Program-made: the position numbers and the translations under genes
Notes under the pieces: generated by a model
Database searches by the model: none
Told to the model about the DNA's origin: nothing
The model's input: only the letters and a program-made list of their open reading frames with translations
Assembly (NCBI RefSeq): GCF_964340395.1
Contig: NC_135550.1
Coordinates: 930,001 to 994,000, forward strand
Length of the DNA: 64,000 bases
From: Glandiceps talaboti
Lineage: Eukaryota; Hemichordata; Enteropneusta; Spengelidae
Direction of reading: 5' to 3'
Shown: piece by piece, positions 37,107 to 47,354 of the stretch
How positions within the stretch are numbered: the first letter of the stretch is position 1
How the letters are laid out: every line of letters starts with the position of its first letter

Positions 37107-37231
37107 ATTGACTAATAATTGTTAGATCTTCTTCTGTCATTACACACACACTGTCTCAATAGATACATGGAGATGTCTGGAAAAATTAGGAATATAATCC
37201 TCTGCTTTGGCTCTTTGAAGAATATCTCTCA
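37107..37231 (-). pseudogene. LRSAM1: LRSAM1-like exon: SAM domain with (GT)n frameshift
   Basis: On the minus strand the frame after gagcag| reads RDILQRAKAEDYIPNFSRHL, then HVSIETV. It enters a run of five GT and hits TAA. Dropping one GT restores CVMTEEDLTIISQ. Hydrophobic spacing (ILQRA..DYI..F, then V..M..EDL) is that of a SAM domain and matches the LRSAM1 SAM (LEELSAEHYLPIF...LSQMSPGDL). The donor is CAAT|gtaacc at 37,106. Entry phase fits the single base left by the 40,242 exon. The acceptor tract is poor and lies against the edge of a tandem array. A small palindrome (37,076-37,101) lies just past the donor. Confidence 0.55.
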
Positions 37232-37849
37232 CTGCTCAGTGCCTGCATTGCCAACATTGGGTTTAACTTAGCATTAACACCTCATCAACATGTCTTGAAG
37301 CTTGGGTTCATATCAGCACCAGCCTTATATTAAAGCCAAGCTACCAGTATCTCAGTAATAGCCCTTTAGTAAGACCTTGAATATATTTGTGCTTGGAAGG
37401 TTGCACAACAATACCTCTGTGCACAGCTCCATGTATGAAACCCTTGACAACACCTTTGGTGCTTTTAATTAAAGTTAACAGCATAATGCCCGAGGGTCAA
37501 ACAGCTAGACTGGCTTAAAGCACTCACATTAGGCACTAACACATCATCAGTATGTGCAATAGGTATTAAGGATTTATGTATGCATCAGCCCTAAGTTAAC
37601 ATCAGACCAGCTCAGTACTATATAACCCTTAGGCTGGAACTAACTAGATCCTCACCAGTACATACTAGCATACTGGAAGGGTTAATACATGCACCAGCCC
37701 AATGTTACCATCAAGCTAGCTCATCACTAGCACTGGGCACTATTAAACACCTCACTGGTATGTACTAGCAACTGGAAGGGACATTTTGTTTGGTATGGCA
37801 CAACATGATTAACACTCTGCTAGCTCAGCCAGTGCTAACACTGGGTTAA

Positions 37850-39976
37850 AGGCCCGTATCGACTATAAAAGGAGGATTACAGTAGGGACGCTCATTTATG
37901 CAAAGCCTCTCGTACGCCTAACATCGCCTTGGTGCTCCAAGAAAACTGTCAAAATCACGGCTATTTCCCGAGCATTTACTCTAAATGTATCCCAAAATGA
38001 ATTATAAATATGTAGAAGAGGTGCCTGTGTGAATTGTTTTGTAAATTATGATGATCTGGGAGCGAAATTTGATGTATGTTGTCATGTGGTATGTGGCAAA
38101 ATGTTAGGTTAGAAGCGTCCAAACAGCTGTCACTCAAATACTGTGTAAACGTTTGCGTAACTCCCTGGGGGGTTGGTAGTATCTCGATAATCAATTCGCT
38201 AGATTATTTACCTCTACCTACCATAATAACATAACGGTAATGATCAAATCAGAAGTACGGTCCGGCGACAAGGCAAAAGTATACAGTGGTAGAAATGTGA
38301 CTATTTTGTGTTTGTTTGTGTGTGTGTGTGTGATTGTCTTTCTGTTTGGGTTTTATTTTTTGGTAATGGGAGTACCATTTACACATACAGTAGAAAACCA
38401 ATTAGAAAGGTGTTTTGATCTCAAATTCGAATAAAATTGCTAACAAATGACAACACCGACATACGCAAAACATGAACGTGTAGTTTAGGTAAGGTACACT
38501 CTTTTTGGAGGATGTGGTGGCCCTGAAAAGGGCCGTTTGGTTTGTGGCTTTTCAGCTGTTCGGTTAGACCGAGCTTACGCCCAGCTATGACCTCTGTACG
38601 GCACACCGGGTAAATTTGGATAAAGAGACCGTACCTGCGAAGTGACGCATTTAGGCATCATTTCCCTACGACTGATGGCAACATCATCAGCCTGCATTAG
38701 TTGCTGCTTCCTATGTAAGTAGCGTGGATCGTTCCATGCATTTCTTCGGTCGAGCATATTCCAATACTTTCGGTAGAGCCGATGGCGAACCAAAACAAGG
38801 TTCCTGGCCCATACCAAGCCAGTCTTGTCGGTATGTTGTGACACACGGGTAGCAAAGGCAGTGCAGACATTCGTTTTGATGCAAAGCAATGTCGTTGTTT
38901 TGATCTTGCAGATCGTCCCCGATACCGCTGTCATTGATGGCCGAGGCCTCGTCACCGATATCGATACCACTGTCGTTGCTGGCCGAGACCTTGTCAGTTG
39001 ACTCAACAACGCCAGTGTTGTCAAGGTCGGGTAACTCGGAATCAATAACCAGTTCCCATCCGGAGTTTGCAAAGAGAACCTTGATAGCGTCCCTTTGAAC
39101 TTCATTGATGGCAATCAGTATCTTGCTGCTCATCTTGATGACAAACTGGAACTGACGTTGCAACTGAGTAAAACGACAGTTTCAATTGCAAAAGTCGTGT
39201 AGCTGTAAGTGCAATTGTCTTCGGCTCCACCCTGCCACGTACGTACATCCCCGGCGTACAGCACACCCTGTTATATTCATACGCTGTCATCCAAGCTCCA
39301 TATTTTGATTCACTGTACAGTGGTAAAGTTATAAAATTGGCCCGTTCAACCCTTTCGGGACATTGCAATGAACGATAAACAAAACAGCGATTTACTTCAG
39401 ACAGTTCCTTTGCCATCGCTAGTGCATTGTTGTGTGATACGTCAACACAGCTGTCTCCCCGGTACATTTGTATTCCGATCTTTGAACAAACATACAAAAG
39501 GTTCTTTTTCGTGAAATTCATTCTTTTATTTATAAAACTATATGTGTTACATAATTATGACACATTACAATGAAACAAAATTACCACCTCTGTTGAGTCA
39601 AAAGTGTTATATGCAGTAGACAACTGCCATCCATTGTCTATGGTATAATACGCACACTGCACAGTCGCTGTATACTGTGTCAGCCGAACTTTCAAGCTCA
39701 ATGTGTATATGGCCGTTTCGTTGCGAGCCTGTACATAATACAATTCGAGTATCACAACGACTAGCAACGCAGTGAAATGATTCCGATGTCCGTTGTTACT
39801 ATAAATGATTTTGGTTCAGGCAGAAACAGTGTCTGTCATAACAGGATTAGTAAATGTTTGATCGTTGTCATTGATATGTGGACACGGTGACGTGAGTGTT
39901 AATCCGCTCAGATAAGACGCTGTGTACTGGGTGGAGTAGTCCCTAATGCGGTGACCCGGGATTGAAATACAGGCCT
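37850..39976 (-). mobile_element. TTAA-flanked DNA transposon (Kolobok- or piggyBac-like), 2.1 kb
   Basis: TTAA at 37,846-37,849 and 39,977-39,980 flanks termini AGGCCCGTAT and ATACAGGCCT (9 of 10 positions inverted). The flanking tandem repeat becomes continuous if the element and one TTAA are removed. Minus-strand ORFs (38,575-39,521) are a decayed protein. The N-terminal part has MAKELSEVNRCFVYRS and ESKYGAWMTAYEYNRVC. The later part is Cys-rich with NECLHCLCYPCVTTYRQDWL, then a frameshift near 38,795, YWNMLDRRNAWNDPRYL, RREMMPKCVTSQVRSLYPNL and PGVPYRGH. I recall similar unassigned proteins in invertebrates but cannot name a domain. TTAA target sites occur in piggyBac and Kolobok; the AGG terminus favours Kolobok. 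Confidence 0.55.
38575..39521 (-). pseudogene. Cys-rich ORFs carried by the TTAA element
   Basis: Three overlapping minus-strand frames (39,102-39,521; 38,711-39,163; 38,575-39,114) read as one damaged protein or two ORFs. Frame 1 has a hydrophilic alpha/beta pattern. Frame 2 holds an acidic repeat (NDSGIDIGDEASAINDSGIG) before the Cys cluster (C..C.C..C). Frame 3 carries the conserved-looking end (MLDRRNAW...RREMMPKCV...YPNLPGVPYRGH). GC content is higher than in the host DNA, supporting recent arrival. No DDE triad could be assigned. Confidence 0.4.
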
Positions 39977-40241
39977 TTAACTTGGCACTAACATCTCACC
40001 ATCATGTATTAGCAACTGGAAGGGTTAATACCAACACCAGCACTATGTTGACACCATGCTAGCTCCATGCTAATGCTAGGTTGGCACTTACACCTCACCA
40101 GTATGTATTAGCAACTGGAAAGCACCAACCCCATGTTAACACAATTAAGGCTTAGAGTACTCAGAAAGGTATTCTTGGACTATTCTGTATATATACACAT
40201 ATGAAATAATCATGTTCTTGAATGAATGAATGTTGACTTAC

Positions 40242-40332
40242 ATCAATATAAGAATTTCATGATAGCTTCTGTCCCTTCCTCACATGTCCTTGCTGGTGGG
40301 TATGACATCTGTTTACTGTCCAAAATCACATT
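40242..40332 (-). pseudogene. LRSAM1: LRSAM1-like exon: post-LRR YPP segment ending in TGA
   Basis: Acceptor cactcacag precedes 40,332; donor GAT|gtaagt begins at 40,241. The phase-0 frame reads NVILDSKQMSYPPARTCEEG and then TEAIMKFLY, matching the LSLDxxxMxYPPxxxCxxGTxAIxxFL segment that follows the repeats in LRSAM1. The codon after FLY is TGA, one base before the donor; family members continue here with a charged residue. CGA to TGA by CpG decay would explain it. The final base would pair with the TG that opens the SAM exon. No other GT donor avoids the stop. Confidence 0.65.
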
Positions 40333-40407
40333 CTGTGAGTGAAGAGAACAGCCAAATTTGTCATCAGTGTTAAAAACCTGACCTGCTGTACAATGTATAT
40401 AAACTTT

Positions 40408-40805
40408 TAGTCTAGTTCCAATACAACCATGTTATGATTTACACTATGTTATCTCCACTCACTATGTCTAGTCAAAATCGAACATTTTACCGTTAATCTG
40501 GCTAAACCCAATGCTGGGCGAAGGATAGATGATGCATGTCAGTAGTAATCCATCACAAATTGACAGGCAGTTGTAATTGGTTTACTTCCTTCAGCCAATG
40601 GCTCATTAAATATTCAATTAATACAGCTGTATTAAACTAAAATTATGTGCCAAAGTGATAATGTCATCACATTTATATATGAATGCTGTCAGGGGACGCG
40701 TAGCACAGATTTTTGTGCTAGAGTAATGACTTTGACTAGACGTAATGTGTGAAGATATGAAGATAACAGTGTAAATTGTAACATGGTCGTATTGGAACTA
40801 GACTA
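40408..40805. mobile_element. Palindromic MITE, hAT-like
   Basis: Long terminal inverted repeats of about 80 bp: the left end TAGTCTAGTTCCAATAC is mirrored by GTATTGGAACTAGACTA at the right end, with shared 'ttacactatgttatct' and 'gtctagtcaaa' blocks. The element is flanked by an 8-bp direct repeat TAAACTTT (40,400-40,407 and about 40,807-40,814). Eight-bp duplications and a TAG terminus suggest a non-autonomous hAT element. It lies 75 bp upstream (in gene sense) of the 40.3-kb LRSAM1-like exon. A weak relative begins at 35,070. Confidence 0.55.
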
Positions 40806-40829
40806 GTAAACTTTGTCAGCATGGCATCT

Positions 40830-42085
40830 GATACAATAAGTACACTATGCATAATCCAAGTTATACCATGTACATGTACAAGCCATTAAGTTACACATAT
40901 TTGAAAATACAATACAGGATTCATACACTGGTCATTCTACATCATGGCAATTAACTTCAAAATATTGGAACATTTAATATCTATTAATGCCAATAAATGA
41001 TGACTCAGAGACAAGATGTGCCGTTAAAGAAGGGGGGACAAGCTCCACGTGCAGGTGTCGTAGCGAACAGCCATGTCGTGAAGCCACTCGCCTGTTTGAG
41101 TGACAGCACGTCATGGAAGGCGTGGTACCCGAGTGTTGCCAGCCACCAGCAAGGGCGTGTACTGTGAACAGGGTGGAACATTGGGCGGTGCGGGGTCTGC
41201 ATGTGAGTCTCGCACCGCCATGGTCGGTGCCCCACATGCCTGGTTACAGCCAGCGAGCCCCGTGGCGGCAGCCCCCCAAATTACTTTGTTATGGTTGGTG
41301 TGGTGTTGGCTGGCATGCCCTTTGGTTTGGTGAGTGTGGTATGACGGTTTGGACATGCATAGATCTTCTATAGTTGCACACCTGAAAGAGACTTTATGCA
41401 ATGTAGTTATTTATAGTAATCAGGTTGCCATTGTGCAACATTAGATAATGGTCTACTCGTTAACTTGGTGTCCTTAGGAGTGATTGTCTAAGTCACATTG
41501 CTCAGCGAAGTCCCATGTGTCACATGTTTGATTTCCGGGGTTATGTCAGATGTTCTCTTGTTGTACACGTGATGCAGTGGAACTCCTGTCATGGGTGCAT
41601 TGCTCGGTGTCACAATGAGACATTATTCTTAATGGCATGGCTGCCTGTTGGTGCCTAGCACCCTATTTGTCATATGACTGACTGTATATTTTGAAGGTGG
41701 AGAACTTGTGGTACCTGACCGGCAAGTTACTGAAATACAAACGATCCCTATCTGGGTTGTTCACATGCAAATGGTACATATTTGAATGATCCTGAGTGAC
41801 GCACAATCTAAACAGCTGTTTGCAGGAGTATATGTCACATTCTGAAAGGCTTTTGCACTCTATGATACCAATTGATCATTGATTTGCAACTAATTAGTGG
41901 GTCAAGTTACTATCCTATGACATTCACAAACAAAGTGTACATGATTCATGACTTGTGTGATTCTTGGGAGTACAGAAAAAATGCTGAAAACAAGACCCAG
42001 AAGCTATTCCTCTGTACAGCTGTTTGAATTTCCTGCATTTGCAAAGAATAGCCATGATTTCCCTTTATATAGGGCAGTTCTGTGT
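40830..42085. other. Intronic stretch with a GC-rich block at 41,030-41,340
   Basis: The GC-rich block is open in several frames on both strands (minus 96, 87 and 76 aa; plus 86 and 77 aa). No domain is recognisable. By composition and position it may be the 3' remnant of the gag-like retroelement at 42.1-45.5 kb. The rest is AT-rich with no supported feature. Confidence 0.35.
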
Positions 42086-42089
42086 TTTG

Positions 42090-45000
42090 AACGCTATTGA
42101 CTAAATGCCCCCAAATTATACATGCTATCATAATGGAAATCGGAAGTACATGTAGTTCTTCCATTGTACTCTGTAGTTATTGTTAGTATCATTGGCAATG
42201 TGTCGGGGCCATGGGTAGTAGAACCAATGGCTAAGCTTGCATAGTATCCCCACATCCAAGTGTAGAAGGCGCGTCTGTGGCGAGGTCTATGGTGGGAGCA
42301 GAAGTCCAGGAAGACTGAAGCGTGGTGGCGGACCCGTCCAAGTTGGGAAGGAATCACCCCGCCACTGAACATCGCTGCGGAGTCAGCGTTGAGTACAATG
42401 TTGGTTGTGAGTATTTTGTAGTCATGCTGAGGTCGATCATGTGGTATGCATTTACAGGCGATGTTGAGGGTACCGATCGGGGAGAGAAGTCCGCGTTTCG
42501 ATGGACCTGGTGTCTGACGGGAGGTGGGTGTGTCCTCGGTGGTCAGGAGATCCACATGTCGAGCAATTGTGTGTTCTGTTGTACTTGCATGGTGTTTGGC
42601 ACTTGCCTCGATTGAAGTCCCGGCAAATGGGAGGCATGGACGAATGGCTAGGCTGAGGATCATGGTTTACCCAAGTATATGGATTGGCGGCGCGGCTCTC
42701 GCATTGATGTGCGAGGTAGCCCCCTTCACCACACGTGTAGCACGAAGGCAGTAGCAGGTGGGGTGAGAGTGTGAAGTGGTGCATGTCTAGCTTGACGTTT
42801 GGTAAGGATCATTCGCGAAGACCAACGTAGTGGGCGGCTTCTTGACGAAATGCGCGGTCGTACCCGAGCCAAGCCTCCGGCTTGTAGGTACGTGCTTTGG
42901 AGACCATGTACCGTAGATAGTTGAAGAGGGGTATTGCCTCGCATGGAAAGTAAAATGAACGATAAGCAGCAAAGATGGTGAAGCATTCCAGTCACGTGTA
43001 GAAGTCTGTGACAGCCTTTTTCTTTGACTGGGACGTGTATGTTACAATACCCTGTGATTCCGGATCAAAAGTGATGTGAGTTTTTTCGATAGTGCTTCAT
43101 TGAGTCCGGGTGGAGGTCGGAGAATTCGATAAACTTACCCGGATTCGCGAGAGAATTGAGCATGGACTTGTCCAGGAACGGCAGGTGGAGGTGCGCTGGT
43201 GGGACAGTGGCCGGGAGCGGCGTGGTTGCGGCGAGTATGGCATCGGTGGACGGTTGGGTTGGAGGCTGTCCAGCGATATGTGTGTTTGGTATGGGCGCCG
43301 CCATGTTGCACCGGATGTTGACATCGGAAGTGGAATGAGCGCCCCCATCAGGTTGATGTCCTCGTGAGGTCAGCGACGAACTTCCGGGATGAGCTTTTTT
43401 GTTGTTGTTCGGATACGGTCCGCTTGGTATCAAGTTCTGGAATGTTTGAGCATAGACCCGCCACCAACATGACCAACGTTGGTGGAGGGTCTATGGTTTG
43501 AGGTAGCGCGACGGAATTTTGCCGGGTGTGGTCCGGACCAGCCTCCGAGGCGGGAGACAAAAATACCGCCAATGGCGTTGTAGCACAACTGTAGTTTTTA
43601 AAAATGTTTATCCATATGCTAGTCTATGCTAACAATAGGTGTTTATTTGCTGAATAACTATCCAGTTGCCTATCCAACCATGTTGCTATCTTTACGATAA
43701 ATGCTATCATTTGGCTGTTGCTATGGGCGTGGTCATGTTGTTAGATATATTTGCATACATTTGTGTATGTTTTTGTTCACTTGTGTATGAATTCCTGATA
43801 TTGTCTTTGCAATATACGTGATCATTTGGCTGTTGCTATGGGCGTGGTCTTGTTGCTAGGAAAATTTACATACATTTTTTGAATGTTAGACCCTGTTGTT
43901 ATCTTTGTGAAATACACCACCGTTTGGCTGTTGCTATGGGCGTGGTCATGGTTACTAGGGTATTTGCATACATTTTTTAAATATTAATTCATCTGTCTTT
44001 CTATTCCTGTTGTTATCTTTGCAATATACGTGATTATTTGGCTGTTGTTATGGGCGTGGTCTTGTTGCTATGCAAATTTACATACATTTTTTGGATGTTT
44101 ATTCAATTATCTATTAAACCCTGTTTTTATCTTTGTGAAATACACCACCGTTTGGCTGTTGCTATGGGCGTGGTCATGGTTGCTAGGGTATTTGCATACA
44201 TTTTTTGAATGTTTACTCACTTGCTTACCAGATGATGTTGTTATTTGACCAAAATATACTGCCATTTGGTTGTTGCTAAGGGCGTGGTCATGGTCGCTAG
44301 GGCCAATTTTGTCAAAATGTTTTTAAGAAAATCTGCAGAATAACAGTTTCAGAAACATCTCGCCAAGTTTCAGACTAATTGACCAAGTACTTTTTGAGAT
44401 ATAAGTTTTTGACCAAAAATGAACATTTTTACACCTAATTTGCATATCACTCATGGAATCATGGTAAGCTTAATATTTCTTCGTCCATACATCCCTAGAT
44501 ACATTCCCATTAAATTTCAGCCCAATCTGCTCAGTAGTTTTAGAATAATAGATTTTTAACCAAAAAGACACATTTTTAGCCCTAATTTGCATATCACTGA
44601 TGGAATCATCCCGTCATGAACAAATCTTACTTTACACCACCTTAAGAATGTTCCCACCAAATTTCGCACCAATCTGCCCAGTAGTTTCTGAGTTTAAGTT
44701 TTTTGACCAAAAATCACATTTTTTGACCCAAATCACACACCTGTGATGCGATCATTTTGATTTGAACAATTTCCCAACTAGAAACCCAAAGTAATGGACC
44801 CACCAAATATCGTGGCAATCGGTTCAGCGGTTTTTGACTTTAAGTTGTTTACACACACACACACACACAGACAGACAGACGCCGGGCGATCCCTATAGCA
44901 CTACTGAACAAGTTCAGTTGTGCTAATGAGAGCGGGTACAGGTCCTGTGGATGGACGGATTGGCTATGATGAGTAGTGGACGACGGTGTCGTGCCAGGGA

Positions 45001-45470
45001 TGGTACGTAAGGCTTTGTGGACCCTCTCTTGTATAAAGGCGTCGATCCAGTCGGTCCTGGCTGCTGAAGGTGATGTTGTTGCTCATGACATTACTCGCTG
45101 CCATGGATGGAGCATCGGCTGATGTCTGACGGTCGGTGGAAGTAGTAATTGAGCCAGAGTTGTAGCGTGCGGGAGTCTTACGGGCTCTCTTTGGTCGGCT
45201 GCTATAGCGTTGTGAGGCATCGCGTGTTGTAGTATTTATGGAACCAGTACAGTATACAATAGGATAGCCGGGATGAGCTGAGTGGTAGTCCGAGTTCTAT
45301 GGCAAATAAATTTTTTGCTAGAGTGATGGTGCTTGTGTTCACTGTGTGAACGTTGGCAGTGAAAGGCTGAGTGAGGATGTGAATTGGTATATATATTAAT
45401 GTAATAGGAGAATAGTGTTTGGTTTCAGATTGCAGCCCGTGCAGTTGGTTGGAGTCATCCCCTGGCATTA
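42090..45470 (-). mobile_element. Retroelement gag-like ORF with zinc fingers, interrupted and frameshifted
   Basis: Reading the minus strand downward: a basic N-terminal segment (SRPKRARKTPARYNSG, 45,180), SSQDRLD..FIQERVHKALRT (45,030), an interruption at 43,558-44,925, then proline-rich spacer, LDKSMLNSLANPGKFIEF (43,150), a helical region ECFTIFAAYRSFYFPCEAI, then YKPEAWLGYDRAFRQEAA (42,850). It ends in two cysteine motifs: a CCHC-like knuckle with His changed to Tyr (CYTCGEGGYLAHQC) and a CCCH-plus-knuckle block (ICRDFNRGKCQTPCKYN, then CSTCGSPDHRGH). This layout resembles the gag-like ORFs of tyrosine-recombinase retroelements (DIRS/Ngaro type) in marine invertebrates; that assignment is inference. 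At least four frameshifts or stops. No RT or recombinase was found downstream. GC content is clearly higher than in the flanks. Confidence 0.5.
43558..44930 (+). mobile_element. Pearl/Helentron-like element (family 1), nested in the gag-like ORF
   Basis: An 11-bp subterminal inverted repeat, TAGCACAACTG at 43,581-43,591 and CAGTTGTGCTA at 44,915-44,925. Inside are five to six degenerate repeats containing GTTGCTATGGGCGTGGTC, then repeats with TTTGACCAAAAA and TTTGCATATCAC, then (CA)n(CAGA)n at 44,850-44,880 and a GC-rich end with a small hairpin (GAACAAGTTC). Core tandem repeats, a tetranucleotide microsatellite and a hairpin end are the plan of pearl/DINE/Helentron-associated elements. Other copies: 6,184-6,478 (+), 20,600-20,831 (-) and 27,956-28,250 (-). 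Confidence 0.55.
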
Positions 45471-45711
45471 ACCGCGATTATATGACTATGCTATAATCCC
45501 GACATTACATATATTTGAGCACAGAATATGGGATTAATTTTCTGGTCACCCCATGTCATGGACATGTATGTATAGTTAGTAAGTCTGTATCTTTGGTTCT
45601 GTAGTGCTCAAAACAGGAGTCAAAATGTTCAAAATAATCTTTTTTTTCTCTCTCCTCATTTTTAAGTAAATCAAGTTTAAAATGGCATTCTTATATTACT
45701 TACTACCTTAC

Positions 45712-46805
45712 AACCCATAACACCAAAATAAAGCATTTTCTGTATGTACCACTGTCCCAATAATTTATAACATCCATATAGTACAACCCATAACATCAAG
45801 CATTTTCTGTATGTACCACTACCACAATCATTTATAGCATATCATTTATAGCATCCATATCAAGTACAACCCATAACACCAAAGTAAAGCCTTTCTGTAT
45901 GTACCACAATCATTTATAGCATCCATATCAAGTACAACCCATAACACCAAAGTAAAGCCTTTCTGTATGTACCACAATCATTTATAGCATCCATATCAAG
46001 TACAACCCATAACACCAAAGTAAAGCCTTTCTGTATGTACCACAATCATTTATAGCATCCATATCAAGTACAACCCATAACACCAAAGTAAAGCATTTTC
46101 TGTATGTACCACTACCACAATCATTTATAGCATCCATATCAAGTACAACCCATAACACCAAAGTAAAGCATTTTCTGTATGTACCACAATCATTTATAGC
46201 ATCCATATCAAGTACAACCCATAACACCAAAGTAAAGCATTTTCTGTATGTACCACAATCATTTATAGCATCCATATCAAGTACAACCCATAACACCAAA
46301 GTAAAGCATTTTCTGTATGTACCACAATCATTTATAGCATCCATATCAAGTACAACCCATAACACCAAAGTAAAGCAATTTCTGTATATACCACAATCAT
46401 TTATAGCATCCATATCAAGTACAACCCATAACACCAAAGTAAAGCAATTTCTGTATGTACCACTACCACAATCATTTATAGCATATCATTTATAGCATCC
46501 ATATCAAGTACAACCCATAACACCAAAGTAAAGCGTTTTCTGTATGTACCACAATCATTTATAGCATCCATATCAAGTACAACCCATAACACCAAAGTAA
46601 AGCATTTTCTGTATGTACCACAATCCTTTATAGCATCCATATCAAGTGTAAAAGTATACTGTTTCATTTGCTAGTTGACCACATTAGAAAGGCCACATGC
46701 TAGGCGTGTAAATAAACCAATTGACACAGTATACCTTTACACTTGATATGAATGCTATAAACGAGTGTAACACATAGAGAAAGTGTTTTACTTTACTCAT
46801 AAATA
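45712..46805 (-). mobile_element. Two-armed repeat element, copy 2 (inverted): amplified B arm, single A arm
   Basis: About fourteen tandem copies of a ~65-75-bp B unit (TACAACCCATAACACCAAAG, AAGCATTTTCTGTATGTACC, ATCATTTATAGCATCCATAT) occupy 45,712-46,640. The same linker as in copy 1 follows in reverse (GACCACATTAGAAAGGCC, GCTAGGCGTG). Then one inverted A unit (TACACTTGATATGAATGC, CACATAGAGAAAGTG). Copy 2 is thus the reverse complement of copy 1 in layout, with the opposite arm amplified. The minus-strand ORFs of 151 and 63 aa here are by-products of the repeat. Confidence 0.65.
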
Positions 46806-46910
46806 CTTTTCTTTATTCAACCAGAAAATACTCATAAAGGTTTGTCATGACTAGTTTTACACCATGCTTTTGTGCCTTTGTCTCTCAGACACAACTTAAC
46901 ATGGTCTTAC

Positions 46911-47035
46911 CTCCAGTGTTCTTACTTGACATAGATTTTTAGGTAAAGCCTTGATTCCGTCATCAGACGATAGATCCAAACTATGCAAACAGCTCAGCCG
47001 ACATTGTTCAGTAGGCAACTGTTGTAATTTATTAC
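46911..47035 (-). CDS. LRSAM1: LRSAM1-like exon: last leucine-rich repeats (intact)
   Basis: Acceptor tttgtag ends at 47,036 and donor GAG|gtaagac begins at 46,910. The 125 bp carry two bases of a split codon plus 41 codons with no stop: NKLQQLPTEQCRLSCLHSLD, then SDDGIKALPKNLCQVRTLE. It aligns with the final LRR pair of LRSAM1, including the RTLE that precedes the post-LRR segment. It joins in phase to the 47.7-kb exon (G|GT) and in phase 0 to the 40.3-kb exon. The 6.6-kb intron that follows holds the gag-like retroelement, nested elements and the B-arm array. Confidence 0.75.
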
Positions 47036-47354
47036 CTACAAATATTTAGACAGAATATTGTCACTTACAATGTATTACACACTTGTCTGGTCAAAACATC
47101 ATGGGGGGGGGGGGGGGGTTTAAAAATTTCACAGCAAACTTATTGTGGTATGTTCTCAATCTGGCTCTGCATCATTTTTCAAAATTCATTGAATAAAATC
47201 AATGAAGTCAACAGCCAGCCCCCAGCAAATTCAAATATATCAAACATGGGTCACAAAAAAGTTTCCATCAACACATGTATGCATACTATAGATCACTGAA
47301 TGACTTGAAAAACATTTACAAAGAAAAAATACTTTCATTGTATTTCTCTTATAG

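Larger units (their letters stand above)
37250..40140 (+). repeat. Degenerate ~100-120-bp tandem array split by the TTAA element
   Basis: Units contain CTAGCTCA, CACTGGG, 'taacacctcac', 'agtatgtactagcaactgg' and 'aagggttaatac'. About five copies lie at 37,250-37,849 and one to two more at 39,977-40,140, separated by the TTAA-flanked transposon. The array fills the place where LRSAM1 coiled-coil exons would be expected. Confidence 0.5.

Noticed and set aside
40974-41401. Possible gene in the GC-rich block with open frames on both strands
   Set aside because: High GC lowers stop frequency in all frames; no domain or zinc-ligand pattern is visible, and it is more likely a retroelement remnant.
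45982-46667. Minus-strand ORFs of 151 and 63 aa with repeated LDMDAINDCG
   Set aside because: Pure translation of the B-arm tandem array; some units disrupt the frame and no start or splice context exists.
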